Numbered from the stretch's first letter, positions 51,655-60,850 are shown. The stretch is 64,000 nucleotides of DNA from Promicromonospora sp. MEB111 (GCF_030209445.1 NZ_JARVSD010000028.1:1-64000), one strand, 5' to 3'. The notes: generated by a model not told the origin, from the letters alone. Numbers and translations: made by a program.

Positions 51655-52724
51655 TCGTTCGCCTCCGGGGAGTCGGTTTCCGAAGCGTCGTCGGCTGCGG
51701 CCCGGGCTTGCCGGGCGAGCTCGACGACGCTGGTCAGGTGTGCTCGTTGTTCGGCCGTGGCGCGCGGGGTCCACCAGTCGGCGGGCACGTCGAGCGCGGT
51801 GACGGGGACACCGAGCGGTGAAATGATAGTGGTCAACAGGATGGTCGATGTCGACGGCAGGCTCAGCACGCGCTGGCCCGCCCGCAGGCCCCGCAGCCGG
51901 ATCTCGACGGGGGCACCAGGCACGTCGACGGTCACGCCGTCGATCCCGGCCAGGGTAGCGAGCAGCTCCGGCGTCTGACGGCGGTGCGGCACGTAGCGCA
52001 GGGCGCTCTCCTTGGCCAGCGACCGGATCCAGTCGACGTACCGGTGCGGGTCGATCAGCTTGTCCGCGGCCATCGCCGACCCGACGACGATCGTGGGCTC
52101 GGGCATGGCCTCGTCGGCGGGCTGCGCGGTGAGCCAGCCGAACTGGTTGTGCCGCACGTCGAAGCCCTGGGCCCGCAGGCCGGCGGACAGCTCGGGGGTC
52201 AGCGGCATCGCGGTGAAGATCGTGACGCGGCCGTCGGCGGCGAGCGACCGCAGGCGGCCGGCGGCGACGGCGCCGAGCCGGCGTCGGGGGGCACGCGCGG
52301 GCCGGCCGATCCGGACCAGCGGGTCACGGCGCACCAGGAGGCGGCACAGCTCGAGGGTGGCCAGGCCGTCGTCGACCAGGACCATGCGCTCCGGGCGCCG
52401 CAGGGGCGCGGTGGCCTGGAACAGTCCGGAGAAGGCGTCGCCCACGAGCCAGACGGGCTCGCGCGCGGTCAGGGCGCTGCGGCGGCCCGCCAGGTCGAAG
52501 GTCAGCCCGTCGGGGAGGCTGAGCTCGCGCACCGCGGACAGGGCGTCGCCCAGGGCGGGGACGTCGTCGCGCACGTGCACGTGGGTCTCTGTACCGCCGT
52601 ACCCGGCGGCGTGCGCTTCGACCGTGCAGAGCAGCTGCAGCGGCGACTCGACCAGGGCGCCGGCGACACGCGGGGACGCGGTGCCCGGGTCGGTCGTTCG
52701 AGGAGCGGGACGGGGGTGCTGCAC
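51651..52724 (-). CDS. Polysialyltransferase-like (GT52/POLYST-type) protein
   Basis: A 357-residue protein. GALVESPLQLLCTVEAHAAG near the N-terminus matches the opening strand of bacterial lipooligosaccharide sialyltransferase and polysialyltransferase families. The acid-acid-Gly motif is VLVDDGLATL, and the following H-motif is YVPHRRQTPEL, where the standard reads HP. A Ser/Thr-rich region, LPSTSTILLTT, sits where the third family motif occurs. The start codon is GTG 52724 without a clear ribosome-binding site. It overlaps the DUF6716 gene. With the CMP-sugar genes 4 kb away, it is a candidate for extending a nonulosonate polymer (inference). Confidence 0.65.
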   Translation of the reverse strand: MQHPRPAPRTTDPGTASPRVAGALVESPLQLLCTVEAHAAGYGGTETHVHVRDDVPALGDALSAVRELSLPDGLTFDLAGRRSALTAREPVWLVGDAFSGLFQATAPLRRPERMVLVDDGLATLELCRLLVRRDPLVRIGRPARAPRRRLGAVAAGRLRSLAADGRVTIFTAMPLTPELSAGLRAQGFDVRHNQFGWLTAQPADEAMPEPTIVVGSAMAADKLIDPHRYVDWIRSLAKESALRYVPHRRQTPELLATLAGIDGVTVDVPGAPVEIRLRGLRAGQRVLSLPSTSTILLTTIISPLGVPVTALDVPADWWTPRATAEQRAHLTSVVELARQARAAADDASETDSPEANE

Positions 52725-52826
52725 GCGTGGCAGTCTCTCACGGGAGACGTCCGCCGAGGTCCGGCGGGCGTGGTCCCGCGCTGTCGCCCAGGAATCCCGA
52801 CCACACTGCTAGGGTTCGTGACCCGC

Positions 52827-52832
52827 TAGGAT
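52827..52832 (+). promoter_or_regulatory. Possible -10 box (TAGGAT) for the ABC exporter operon
   Basis: TAGGAT lies about 55 bases before the permease GTG at 52889; a second candidate, TAGGGT, is at 52810-52815. Confidence 0.35.
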
Positions 52833-52888
52833 CGAACGGCCGGACAACGCCCGGCAGTGCCCCCGACCAGACAGGTATTTCACGCACC

Positions 52889-53884
52889 GTGAGCACACCT
52901 ACTACCGACGCGGCAGCGCCTGCGAAGCCCGCCGCCAGCGGCAACGCCAAACAGCCGCCGCCGCCGCTCGTTCCCGGCACCACGTCGGCCGAGCGTCTCG
53001 CCCTCGCGAAGCAGTACGGACTGCGCCCCCTGAACGTCCGCCCGCCCCTGGGCGAGTACATCCGCGACCTGACCGGACGCTGGGCCTTCATCCGCGTCCT
53101 GGCCACGTCGACGGCGTACGCCAAGAACCAGAACAACTACCTGGGCCAGCTCTGGGCCGTGCTCAACCCCATCCTCAACGCGACCGTGTACGTGCTGATC
53201 TTCGGCATCCTGCTCGGGCTCAACCGCGGGGTGGACAACTCGATCGCCTTCATCGTGATCGGCGTCTTCATGTACCGCTTCATCGAGTCCTCGGTGACCG
53301 GCGGTGCCAAGTCGATCAGCGGCAAGACCCAGCTGCTGCGCTCCCTGCACTTCCCGCGGGCGGTGCTGCCGATGTCGACGGTGCTGTCGCTGCTGACCAC
53401 GCTGCTGCCCGCGATCGTGGTCATGTGCATCGTGACGCTGCTCAGCGGACTGCTGCCCGGCTACGAGATGATCCACGTGACCTGGTGGTGGCTCCTGCTG
53501 CCCGCCGCGATCGCGCTGATGTGGATCTTCAACACCGGGCTGGCGTTCTTCATGGCGCGGTACGTGGCCACGACGCCGGACATCGAGAACGTGCTGCCGT
53601 TCGTCATGCGCGTCGTGATGTACGCCTCCGGCGTCATCTTCCCGCTCGCCGACTACGTCGCGCGGCTGGAGATCCCCGAGACGTCGAAGGCGATCGTCGG
53701 CGGTGTCCTGGAGTACCAGCCGGTCGCGGTGTACCTGTACCTGGTGCGCTCCGTGCTGATGCAGGAGGAGCAGTTCCCGCCCAGCGGCCTCATGTGGGCC
53801 CTCGGTGGTGTGTGGGCCGTCGTGTTCTTCGTGATCGGTTTCATCGTCTTCTGGCGCGGTGAGGAGAGGTACGGACGTGACTGA
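52889..53884 (+). CDS. ABC-2 type polysaccharide exporter permease (Wzm/TagG-like)
   Basis: A 331-residue permease. A Pro/Ala-rich cytoplasmic head is followed by YIRDLTGRWAFIRVLATSTA (interface helix) and six TM helices between about residues 90 and 320 (TVYVLIFGILLGL; FIVIGVFMYRFIESS; LLPAIVVMCIVTLL; WWWLLLPAAIALMWIF; PFVMRVVMYASGVIFPLADY; ALGGVWAVVFFVIGFIVFW). KTQLLRSLHFPRAVLP is the usual TagG/Wzm coupling region. GTG 52889; weak ribosome-binding site. It overlaps the ATPase gene by 8 bases. Exports a lipid-linked polymer made inside; the surrounding genes point to a nonulosonate-containing, sulfated polymer. Confidence 0.9.
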   Translation: MSTPTTDAAAPAKPAASGNAKQPPPPLVPGTTSAERLALAKQYGLRPLNVRPPLGEYIRDLTGRWAFIRVLATSTAYAKNQNNYLGQLWAVLNPILNATVYVLIFGILLGLNRGVDNSIAFIVIGVFMYRFIESSVTGGAKSISGKTQLLRSLHFPRAVLPMSTVLSLLTTLLPAIVVMCIVTLLSGLLPGYEMIHVTWWWLLLPAAIALMWIFNTGLAFFMARYVATTPDIENVLPFVMRVVMYASGVIFPLADYVARLEIPETSKAIVGGVLEYQPVAVYLYLVRSVLMQEEQFPPSGLMWALGGVWAVVFFVIGFIVFWRGEERYGRD

Positions 53885-54890
53885 GGCCGACGAGCACATG
53901 GACTTCGACCTCGAGGTCGAGCCCGAGGACGCCGGGCAGGAGGCGCTGGAGACCGACCTGGGCGACCCGTGCCTCGTGGTGGACGACCTGCACGTCGTCT
54001 ACCGCGTCATCGGCGGACGGGCCCGCAAGGAGGCCGAGAAGGGCGGGGCCGAGATCCGCGAGATCAAGGTCAAGGTGCCCTTCCACAAGCGGCTGCTCCA
54101 GGCCGGACGCCGGCACGTCGGCGCGGTGAGCGAGGTGCACGCCGTGCGGGGTGTCTCCTTCACGGTGCGGCACGGCGAGTCCATCGGGATCGTCGGCGTC
54201 AACGGCTCGGGCAAGAGCACCATGCTCCGGGCGATCGCCGGCCTCATGCCCCCCAAGAAGGGCAGCGTGCACGTCTCCGGCGAGCCGTCGCTGCTCGGCG
54301 TGAATGCGGCGCTCATGCCGCAGCTCACCGGCGAGCGGAACATCATGATCGGCGGCCTCGCGCTCGGGCTCACGCCCAAGCAGGTCGACGAGAAGTTCGA
54401 CGAGGTGGTGGAGTTCGCCGGCATCGGCGACTTCGTCTACCTGCCGATGACGACGTACTCGTCCGGTATGGGCGCGCGCCTGCGGTTCGCGATCTCGTCG
54501 GCCGCGTCGCCGGACATCCTGATGATCGACGAGGCCCTCGCCACCGGCGACGCCGCCTTCAAGGAGCGCAGCAAGTCGCGCATCGAGGAGGTCCGCGCCA
54601 ACGCGGGCACCGTCTTCCTGGTGAGCCACTCGATCTCCACGATCGAGGCCATGTGCACGCGTGTGCTGTGGATGCACCAGGGGCAGCTCGTCATGGACGG
54701 TCCCGTGCACGAGGTCGCCGAGGCGTACAAGAACTTCGTGCGCGCACAGCGTCCCGGCATGGGCCCGGCCCGTCGTCGGGCGCTCCAGCGCAAGCGTGCG
54801 GCGGAAGAGGCCGCGCGGAAGAAGGCGGAAGAGGCCGAGCTGAAGAAGGCCCAGGAGGCCGAGGCGAACAAGGCCGAGGCCACGGCCTGA
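53877..54890 (+). CDS. ABC-2 type polysaccharide exporter ATPase (Wzt/TagH-like)
   Basis: A 337-residue ATPase. An acidic head (1-30) precedes the ABC domain, which carries an insertion before Walker A (FHKRLLQAGRRHVGAVSEVHA) typical of TagH/Wzt. Walker A is GVNGSGKST (107-115), signature TYSSGMGARLRFAI, Walker B DILMIDEALA, and H-loop FLVSHSIS. The C-terminal 45 residues are a Lys/Ala/Glu-rich coiled-coil-like tail; the Wzt carbohydrate-binding domain is missing. GTG 53877 with GAGGAGAGG 7 bases upstream. It overlaps the permease stop by 8 bases. Confidence 0.92.
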   Translation: MTEADEHMDFDLEVEPEDAGQEALETDLGDPCLVVDDLHVVYRVIGGRARKEAEKGGAEIREIKVKVPFHKRLLQAGRRHVGAVSEVHAVRGVSFTVRHGESIGIVGVNGSGKSTMLRAIAGLMPPKKGSVHVSGEPSLLGVNAALMPQLTGERNIMIGGLALGLTPKQVDEKFDEVVEFAGIGDFVYLPMTTYSSGMGARLRFAISSAASPDILMIDEALATGDAAFKERSKSRIEEVRANAGTVFLVSHSISTIEAMCTRVLWMHQGQLVMDGPVHEVAEAYKNFVRAQRPGMGPARRRALQRKRAAEEAARKKAEEAELKKAQEAEANKAEATA

Positions 54891-54940
54891 GGCCCCGCCG
54901 GGCCTCGGCCCAGGGCCCAGGCCCGGCGGGTGATCGGTAG

Positions 54941-54986
54941 AAGGTCAGGTGATCGGCAGCCCGAGCTGCCGGTCACCTGACCTTTT
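54941..54986 (+). terminator. Rho-independent terminator after the ABC exporter
   Basis: The arms AGGTCAGGTGATCGGCAGC and GCTGCCGGTCACCTGACCT pair with a single G-U mismatch, loop CCGA, and end in TTTT. It lies 50 bases after the stop, between convergent operons. Confidence 0.75.
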
Positions 54987-55012
54987 CGCCGGTCACGCCG
55001 ATCCGCGCCGCG

Positions 55013-56335
55013 TCAGTCCAGCAGCGCCAGCAGGTGGCGGCGGACCTGCTCCACCGCGTCCGGGACCGGGACGTCGGTGGTGTCGATGACCAGGTCGGCG
55101 TCGTCGGGCTCCTCGTAGGGCGACGAGATGCCCGTGAACTCGGCGATCTCGCCGGCGCGGGCCCGGGCGTAGAAGCCCTTGCGGTCGCGGGCCTCGCACA
55201 CCTCCAGCGGCGTGCTGACGTGCACCAGGACGAAGTGCGCCCCGGCCTCCTCGGCGAGGGCGCGCACCCGCGCGCGGCCGGCGGCGAACGGCGCGATCGG
55301 CGCGGCGACGGCGATGCCGCCGTGCCGGGCCACGAGCGCCGCCACGTAGCCGATGCGCTCCACGTTGGTCTCGCGGGACGCGCGGTCGAACCCGAGCCCC
55401 TTCGACAGGTGCTGGCGCACCTCGTCGCCGTCGAGCAGCGTGGTGCCCAGGCCGTCGTCCTCCAGCTCGGCCGCCAGGGCGCGCGCCACCGTCGACTTGC
55501 CCGAACCCGACAGGCCCGTGAAGAACACGACGGCGCCCCGGCGGTGGGCGCCGCTCGCGGCGCGGGCCAGCTCGGCCGCCGAGGCGGGCGGGTACAGCGC
55601 CCGGACCGCCTCGTCCCGCACGCCGGGCAGGGCCGCCACGCGCTCGGCCGTGGCCGGCGAGCGGTGCGCGGCCAGCCGCTCGACGCGCGCCGCGCCGTAG
55701 GCGGCCGCCACCTCGTCGAGGGACGGGTCGGCGGGCCCGGACCACGGCACGACGACGGTGATCACCCGCGCGCCGGTGCGCTCGGCCAGGGTGCCGGCCA
55801 GCCCCTGCGCCGCCCGCACGAGCCCGGGGGCGCCGACGACGCCGGGCTCGGGGGCGCGGCGGGCGACCGGCACGAGCAGCAGCACGGTGCCGGGGGCGGC
55901 GCCGTCCGGCACGGTGCTGCGGCCGGGGGCGGTGGCGCCGCCGGGGGCGAGCGCGACCGCGGCGTCCGACTCCTCGCGGGTCGGCACCTCGGTGACGAGC
56001 AGGCCGACGCTCGCTCCCGGGCCGTCGCCCAGGCCCGCCCGCACCTCGCGGGCCGGACGGCGCACGGCGGCGTCCCACTGCGGCCCGATCGCCGCCGCGA
56101 GGGGCTTGAGCGGTTCGACCGCGGGCGCCTCGCCGGCCCGGGCCGTGAGGCGGGCCAGCGGCGTGTTCTCGGCGTCGGTCAGCACGACGTCGGTGGGCGC
56201 GTCGTTCGGCGCGGCACCCGCGGGGCCGTCCTGCAGGGCCGCCACGAGGGCCGACGGCGGGAGCGCGCCGCCGAGGGTGAGCTCGAGGACGTCCAGCTCG
56301 TCGTCGGACAGGACGCGGGCGGGGGAGTCGGTCAT
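55013..56335 (-). CDS. cysC: Adenylyl-sulfate kinase with ATP-sulfurylase-like N-terminal domain
   Basis: A 440-residue protein. The C-terminal 190 residues are APS kinase: [20 protein letters not shown] (Walker A), [50 protein letters not shown] and [11 protein letters not shown]. It makes PAPS from APS. The N-terminal 240 residues resemble the start of ATP sulfurylase ([35 protein letters not shown]) but lack recognisable catalytic QxRN/HxxH motifs, so it is probably a regulatory or degenerate domain. ATG 56335 overlaps the TauE-type gene by 4 bases. It supplies PAPS to the sulfotransferase-like proteins. Confidence 0.88.
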   Translation of the reverse strand: MTDSPARVLSDDELDVLELTLGGALPPSALVAALQDGPAGAAPNDAPTDVVLTDAENTPLARLTARAGEAPAVEPLKPLAAAIGPQWDAAVRRPAREVRAGLGDGPGASVGLLVTEVPTREESDAAVALAPGGATAPGRSTVPDGAAPGTVLLLVPVARRAPEPGVVGAPGLVRAAQGLAGTLAERTGARVITVVVPWSGPADPSLDEVAAAYGAARVERLAAHRSPATAERVAALPGVRDEAVRALYPPASAAELARAASGAHRRGAVVFFTGLSGSGKSTVARALAAELEDDGLGTTLLDGDEVRQHLSKGLGFDRASRETNVERIGYVAALVARHGGIAVAAPIAPFAAGRARVRALAEEAGAHFVLVHVSTPLEVCEARDRKGFYARARAGEIAEFTGISSPYEEPDDADLVIDTTDVPVPDAVEQVRRHLLALLD

Positions 56336-57396
56336 CGGTGCGGGCTCGTCTCTGCCGGGTCGTCGGCGGTGTCGGGTGCTGGTGCGGTCGGGGATCCGGC
56401 CGTGGGACCGGCCGCCGTCCCTGCCGGTGGTCCGGATGGTGGGCCGGTCGGCGGACCGGCCGGGGCCGGGTCCTCGTACGTCGAGTCTGCTACGGACGCC
56501 GGCGGGGCGGCGCCGAACCGGCGCCTGACCCACAACCACAGAAGGTTGCCGAACACCAGGGCGGCGCCCGCGGCGCCCAGCACCACGGGCAGGCTCGCGC
56601 CGAGCAGCTTGAGCGCGGACGCGAGCAGCAGGATCGCCAGGGCGCGCCGGATGATGCCGCCCGGCGCGCGGGACGACACGTGGGCGCCGAACCAGGCGCC
56701 GGGGATCGCGCCGACGAGCAGGGAGGTGGTCAGCCCGAGCGAGAAGTCGCCGTACAGGATGTGGCCCAGCGACGCCGCCGCCACGAGCGGCACGGCCTGG
56801 ACCAGGTCGGTGCCCACGAGCTGGGACGCCTTGAGCGCCGGGTAGAGCAGCAGGAGCACCACGATCACCACGGAGCCGGCGCCGACCGACGTCATGCCCA
56901 CCAGGAGCCCGGCCACGGCGCCGAGGACCACGGTGGGCACGGGGCGGACCACGAGCTCGCGCGGCGCGGACGCCGGCGTCGGACCCTCGCCGAGTGCCGA
57001 GCGGCTCCGCACCATCTGCAGCACGGCGCGCACCACGAGGCCGCCCGACGCGATGAGCAGGGCCACCCCGAGGATCGTCTGGAGCGCGGAGTCGAGCGAG
57101 TCGCCGAACGGCAGCGCCTTGATGAGCAGGGCGCCGGAGAACGCGGCGGGCACCGAGCCGACGCAGAGCCACAGCACGAGCCGCAGGTGCACCGTCCCGC
57201 GCCGCAGGTGCACGATCGCGCCGGCGGGCTTCATGAAGAGGCTGGCGACCACGTCGCTGGAGACCGCCACGAGCGGGTCCACGCGGAAGACGAAGATGAG
57301 CATCGGCGTCATGAGGGCACCGCCGCCCATGCCGGTCAGACCGACCACGAAGCCGACGGCGAGGCCGCCCAGGACCAGGGGAAGGTCGATGCTCAT
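56332..57396 (-). CDS. Sulfite/sulfonate exporter TauE/SafE family protein
   Basis: A 354-residue polytopic protein with about eight TM helices and internally repeated halves ([39 protein letters not shown]). The GMGGG and SVGAGS glycine loops mark the TauE/SafE family, which moves sulfite or sulfur-containing organic anions. A Pro/Gly-rich tail of about 50 residues is likely disordered. ATG 57396 overlaps the stop of a small upstream ORF; the 3' end overlaps cysC. Placed in a sulfate-activation operon, it may vent excess sulfite or supply sulfur; direction not proven. Confidence 0.88.
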   Translation of the reverse strand: MSIDLPLVLGGLAVGFVVGLTGMGGGALMTPMLIFVFRVDPLVAVSSDVVASLFMKPAGAIVHLRRGTVHLRLVLWLCVGSVPAAFSGALLIKALPFGDSLDSALQTILGVALLIASGGLVVRAVLQMVRSRSALGEGPTPASAPRELVVRPVPTVVLGAVAGLLVGMTSVGAGSVVIVVLLLLYPALKASQLVGTDLVQAVPLVAAASLGHILYGDFSLGLTTSLLVGAIPGAWFGAHVSSRAPGGIIRRALAILLLASALKLLGASLPVVLGAAGAALVFGNLLWLWVRRRFGAAPPASVADSTYEDPAPAGPPTGPPSGPPAGTAAGPTAGSPTAPAPDTADDPAETSPHR

Positions 57397-57464
57397 CCCG
57401 CGCGGACCTGGGGCCGGGCGCCGACCGTCGCCTTCCCGATCAAACTCATCGGAATAGTAGTCAT
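57393..57464 (-). CDS. Small leader-type ORF (23 residues) overlapping the TauE-type gene
   Basis: A 23-residue frame beginning [15 protein letters not shown], preceded by GGGAG 5 bases before its ATG at 57464. Its stop codon overlaps the start of the TauE-type gene (ATGA). Codons such as ACT ACT ATT AGT TTG are unusual here. Without the Cys run of known mycobacterial attenuator leaders, it may work through translational coupling. Coding status uncertain. Confidence 0.5.
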   Translation of the reverse strand: MTTIPMSLIGKATVGARPQVRAG

Positions 57465-57530
57465 TAGCGCTCCCTGCTGCCGGTAGTGATGCTTACTGGT
57501 CCACTGGCGCTGGATCGCATGGCGGAATGG

Positions 57531-57536
57531 TAGCCT
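57531..57536 (+). promoter_or_regulatory. Possible -10 box (TAGCCT) for cysQ-cysD-cysN
   Basis: TAGCCT lies about 100 bases before the cysQ ATG, giving a leader of about 90 bases with GGAG at 57628-57631. The leader can form a stem (GGACGGC with GCCGTCC, 57595-57622). Confidence 0.4.
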
Positions 57537-57635
57537 CGGCGCGTCCGCCGGACTGCACCTGTGGCACCTTGGCCCCCTGTCGAGCGTCGCGTCAGGACGG
57601 CCGGATCTGCCGGAAGCCGTCCACCCTGGAGACCG

Positions 57636-58511
57636 ATGAACGCGCTGTCCCCCACGCTCCCTCCGGCGTCGCTCGACGACGACGCCCTCGCCCGCGCACT
57701 CGCCCAGGGAGCGGCAGAGGTGCTCCTCGCGCTCCGCGCGGAGGTCGACGCCGCCGGCGGCGCCTTCGTCGCCAAGGAGCTCAAGGACGCCGGTGACGCC
57801 GCCGCCCAGGCCTGGCTCGCGGCCGCGCTGACCGCCGCCCGGCCCGCCGACGCCGTCCTCTCCGAGGAGGCCAAGGACGACGCCGCTCGCACCGCCGCGG
57901 ACCGGGTGTGGATCATCGACCCGCTCGACGGCACGCGCGAGTTCGCCGAGCGGCACGCCGACGGGCCCCTGGCCGGGCAGTGGCGGGACGACTTCGCCGT
58001 CCACGTCGCGCTCTGGGAGCGGGGCGCAGGCCTCACCTCCGGCGCCGTCGCCCTGCCCGCCCGCGGGCAGGTCCTGACCACCGCGGACGGCATCGTGCCG
58101 GGCGACGACTCGGCCGCCGTCCTGTCCGGGGACCGGCCGCTGCGGATCGCCGCGAGCCGGAGTCGCCCGCCCGCCTTCGTGGCCGCCCTGGCCGAGCGCG
58201 ACGACGTCGAGCTCGTGCCGATGGGCTCCGCCGGGGTCAAGGTGCTCGCCGTCGCCGACGCTACCGTTGACGCCTATGTCCACGGGGGTGGGCAGTACGA
58301 GTGGGACTCCGCGGCCCCTGTCGCCGTGGCCCGGTCCCGCGGTCTCGTCTGCACCCGTGTGGACGGATCCGAGCTCCGGTACAACCGGGAGAACCCCTGG
58401 CTCCCCGACCTGTTCGTATGCCCCCCGGCACTGGCTCCGCGCCTGCGCGAGCTGCTCGACACCGTAGGTGTCGCGTCCGTGGTCGGGGCAGATAGCAAAG
58501 AAGGTGCTTGA
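57636..58511 (+). CDS. cysQ: 3'(2'),5'-bisphosphate nucleotidase family protein
   Basis: A 291-residue inositol-monophosphatase-fold enzyme that removes the 3' phosphate of PAP (by-product of sulfotransferases) or PAPS. Metal-binding motifs: acidic residues in AVLSEEAKDD, WIIDPLDGTREFAE (DPLDGT), and GGGQYEWDSAAP (WDxAAP). ATG 57636 with GGAG upstream; upstream in-frame ATG not favoured. The stop is 3 bases before the cysD GTG, so it is in the same operon. PAP removal would matter if the sulfotransferases are active. Confidence 0.9.
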   Translation: MNALSPTLPPASLDDDALARALAQGAAEVLLALRAEVDAAGGAFVAKELKDAGDAAAQAWLAAALTAARPADAVLSEEAKDDAARTAADRVWIIDPLDGTREFAERHADGPLAGQWRDDFAVHVALWERGAGLTSGAVALPARGQVLTTADGIVPGDDSAAVLSGDRPLRIAASRSRPPAFVAALAERDDVELVPMGSAGVKVLAVADATVDAYVHGGGQYEWDSAAPVAVARSRGLVCTRVDGSELRYNRENPWLPDLFVCPPALAPRLRELLDTVGVASVVGADSKEGA

Positions 58512-58514
58512 GGA

Positions 58515-59417
58515 GTGAAGAGTCACGTCCTGAGCCAGCTGCGCAGCCTGGAGGCCGAGAGCATCCACATCATGCGCGAGGTGGTCGCCGAGATGCAGCG
58601 GCCCTGTCTGCTGTTCTCCGGCGGCAAGGACTCCATCGTCATGCTGCACCTCGCGGTCAAGGCGTTCGCCCCCGCGCGCGTCCCGTTCCCGATCATGCAC
58701 GTCGACACGGGCCTGAACTTCCAGACCGTGCTCGACTGCCGCGACCGCTGGGTGGACCGCACGGGCGTGCAGCTCGTGATCGCCTCCGTCCAGGAGGGGA
58801 TCGACCGGGGTCTGGTGCAGGAGGAGCCCAACGGCTCGCGCAACCGGATCCAGACGCCGGTGCTGCTGGAGGCGGCCGAGAAGCACGGCTTCGACGCCCT
58901 GTTCGGCGGCGGCCGCCGCGACGAGGAGAAGGCCCGCGCCAAGGAGCGCGTGTTCTCCTTCCGCGACGACTTCGGCCAGTGGGACCCGAAGAACCAGCGC
59001 CCCGAGATCTGGAACCTCTACAACGGCCGCGTGCACCAGGGCGAGTCGATCCGGGTGTTCCCGCTGTCCAACTGGACCGAGCTGGACATCTGGTCCTACA
59101 TCGAGGCCGAGAACATCGACCTGCCCGACCTCTACCTCGCCAAGGAGCGCGAGGTCGTGGAGCGCAGCGGAATGCTCTACGAGGTCAACGACTTCACCCC
59201 GCTCAAGGACGGCGAGAGCGCCCAGGTGCTGTCGACGCGATACCGCACCGTCGGCGACGCGAACCTCACCGCCTGCGTCGAGTCCGCCGCGGTCACGCTG
59301 CGCGACGTCGTCGAGGAGGTGGCCGCCGTCCGGCTCACGGAGCGCGGCGCCACGCGCGGCGACGACAAGGTGAGCGAGGCCGCCATGGAGGACCGCAAGA
59401 AGGAAGGCTACTTCTGA
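58515..59417 (+). CDS. cysD: Sulfate adenylyltransferase subunit 2
   Basis: A 300-residue PP-loop ATP pyrophosphatase that, with CysN, makes APS from ATP and sulfate. PP-loop: LLFSGGKDSIVMLHLA (residues 34-49). Other blocks: PFPIMHVDTGLNF, FGGGRRDEEKARAKERVFS, PLSNWTELDIWSYI and YRTVGDANLTACVES. GTG 58515 with AGG upstream; the first methionine further on would truncate the conserved N-terminus. Coupled to cysN by a one-base overlap. Confidence 0.96.
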   Translation: MKSHVLSQLRSLEAESIHIMREVVAEMQRPCLLFSGGKDSIVMLHLAVKAFAPARVPFPIMHVDTGLNFQTVLDCRDRWVDRTGVQLVIASVQEGIDRGLVQEEPNGSRNRIQTPVLLEAAEKHGFDALFGGGRRDEEKARAKERVFSFRDDFGQWDPKNQRPEIWNLYNGRVHQGESIRVFPLSNWTELDIWSYIEAENIDLPDLYLAKEREVVERSGMLYEVNDFTPLKDGESAQVLSTRYRTVGDANLTACVESAAVTLRDVVEEVAAVRLTERGATRGDDKVSEAAMEDRKKEGYF

Positions 59418-60739
59418 TGACGACGACTCTTCCGGACGCGGGCGAGGCCGCCGGGGCGCACCACGAGGTCGTCAGCGGCGACCTCCTGCGGTTCGCCACG
59501 GCCGGCTCCGTCGACGACGGCAAGTCCACCCTGATCGGCCGGCTGCTGTTCGACAGCAAGTCGATCTTCGCCGACCAGCTCGAGTCGGTGGAGCAGGTCA
59601 GCCGGGACCGCGGCAACGACTACGCGGACCTGTCGCTCCTGACGGACGGGCTGCGCGCCGAGCGCGAGCAGGGCATCACCATCGACGTGGCGTACCGCTA
59701 CTTCGCGACGCCCAAGCGCAAGTTCATCATCGCGGACACCCCCGGCCACATCCAGTACACGCGGAACATGGTCACGGGCGCCTCGACGGCGGACGTGGCC
59801 CTCATCCTCGTGGACGCGCGCAAGGGCGTGGTGGAGCAGTCGCGCCGCCACACGTTCCTGGCCACGCTGCTGGGCGTGCCGCACGTGGTGGTCTGCGTGA
59901 ACAAGATGGACCTCGTGGACTACGACGAGCAGGTCTTCGAGAAGATCCGCGCGGAGTTCACCGAGTTCGCCTCCCGCCTGCGCGTGCCCGACCTGACGTT
60001 CATCCCGGTGTCCGCCCTGGCGGGCGACAACGTGGTGACGCGGTCCGAGAACATGCCGTGGTTCGACGGCTCGCCGCTGCTCAGCCACCTCGAGCGGCTG
60101 CACGTGGCCTCCGACCGCAACCTGGTGGACGTCCGGTTCCCGGTGCAGTACGTGATCCGGCCCCAGCAGAACGACACGCGCGACTACCGCGGCTACGCGG
60201 GCACGGTCGCGTCCGGCGTCATGAAGCCCGGCGACCGGGTGCTGGCCCTGCCCGCGGGGCTGGAGACCACCATCGCGTCCATCGACACGGCCGACGGTCC
60301 CGTCGAGGAGGCGTACCCGCCCATGTCGGTGACGGTGCGCCTGGCCGACGAGATCGACATCTCGCGCGGCGACATGATCTGCCGCCCGAACAACGCCCCG
60401 ACGGTGACACAGGACGTCGACGCGCAGATCTGCTGGATGGACGAGTCGGCCGCCCTGGTGCAGGGCAAGAAGTACGCGATCAAGCACACCACCCGGTGGG
60501 CGCGCGCGATGGTCAAGAACATCAACTACCGCGTGGACGTGAACACCCTGCACCGCGACGAGGAGGCCACGGAGATCAGGCTGAACGAGATCGCGCGCAT
60601 CCGCCTGCGCGTGACCCAGCCGCTGTTCGTGGACTCCTACCAGGCCAACCGCCAGACGGGCGCGTTCATCCTCGTGGACGAGGCGACCAACAAGACCGTC
60701 GCCGCCGGCATGATCGGCGGGGCCGCGCACCAGTACTGA
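59417..60739 (+). CDS. cysN: Sulfate adenylyltransferase subunit 1 (GTPase)
   Basis: A 440-residue elongation-factor-like GTPase that drives APS synthesis by CysD. G1 GSVDDGKSTLIGR (residues 31-43), G3 IIADTPGHIQYTRNM, G4 VNKMDLVD and the C-terminal beta-barrels. Length fits CysN without a fused CysC domain; APS kinase is the separate gene across the divergent region. ATG 59417 overlaps the cysD stop. A hairpin (60821-60850) follows. Confidence 0.96.
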   Translation: MTTTLPDAGEAAGAHHEVVSGDLLRFATAGSVDDGKSTLIGRLLFDSKSIFADQLESVEQVSRDRGNDYADLSLLTDGLRAEREQGITIDVAYRYFATPKRKFIIADTPGHIQYTRNMVTGASTADVALILVDARKGVVEQSRRHTFLATLLGVPHVVVCVNKMDLVDYDEQVFEKIRAEFTEFASRLRVPDLTFIPVSALAGDNVVTRSENMPWFDGSPLLSHLERLHVASDRNLVDVRFPVQYVIRPQQNDTRDYRGYAGTVASGVMKPGDRVLALPAGLETTIASIDTADGPVEEAYPPMSVTVRLADEIDISRGDMICRPNNAPTVTQDVDAQICWMDESAALVQGKKYAIKHTTRWARAMVKNINYRVDVNTLHRDEEATEIRLNEIARIRLRVTQPLFVDSYQANRQTGAFILVDEATNKTVAAGMIGGAAHQY

Positions 60740-60803
60740 GTCACCTCCGGGTCACCGCTCGGGCGGGGTCCGGCCAGCGCTGGGTGCGTCCACCCGGTCC
60801 TGA

Positions 60804-60809
60804 TACGCT
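60804..60809 (+). promoter_or_regulatory. Possible -10 box (TACGCT) for the acyltransferase gene
   Basis: TACGCT lies about 120 bases before the GTG at 60933; a hairpin (60821-60850) would fall inside the leader. Confidence 0.35.
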
Positions 60810-60820
60810 CCGCAGCGCCA

Positions 60821-60850
60821 GAGGGCCGCCGACCTCGGTCGGCGGCCCTC
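60821..60850. terminator. Perfect hairpin between cysN and the acyltransferase gene
   Basis: 13-base exact arms GAGGGCCGCCGAC / GTCGGCGGCCCTC with loop CTCG. It lies 80 bases after cysN: either a terminator for cysQDN or a leader structure for the next gene. No U-tract. Confidence 0.5.

Noticed and set aside
57560-57635. Possible riboswitch upstream of cysQ
   Set aside because: Only a short GGACGGC/GCCGTCC stem is visible; no known SAM, cysteine or cobalamin consensus.
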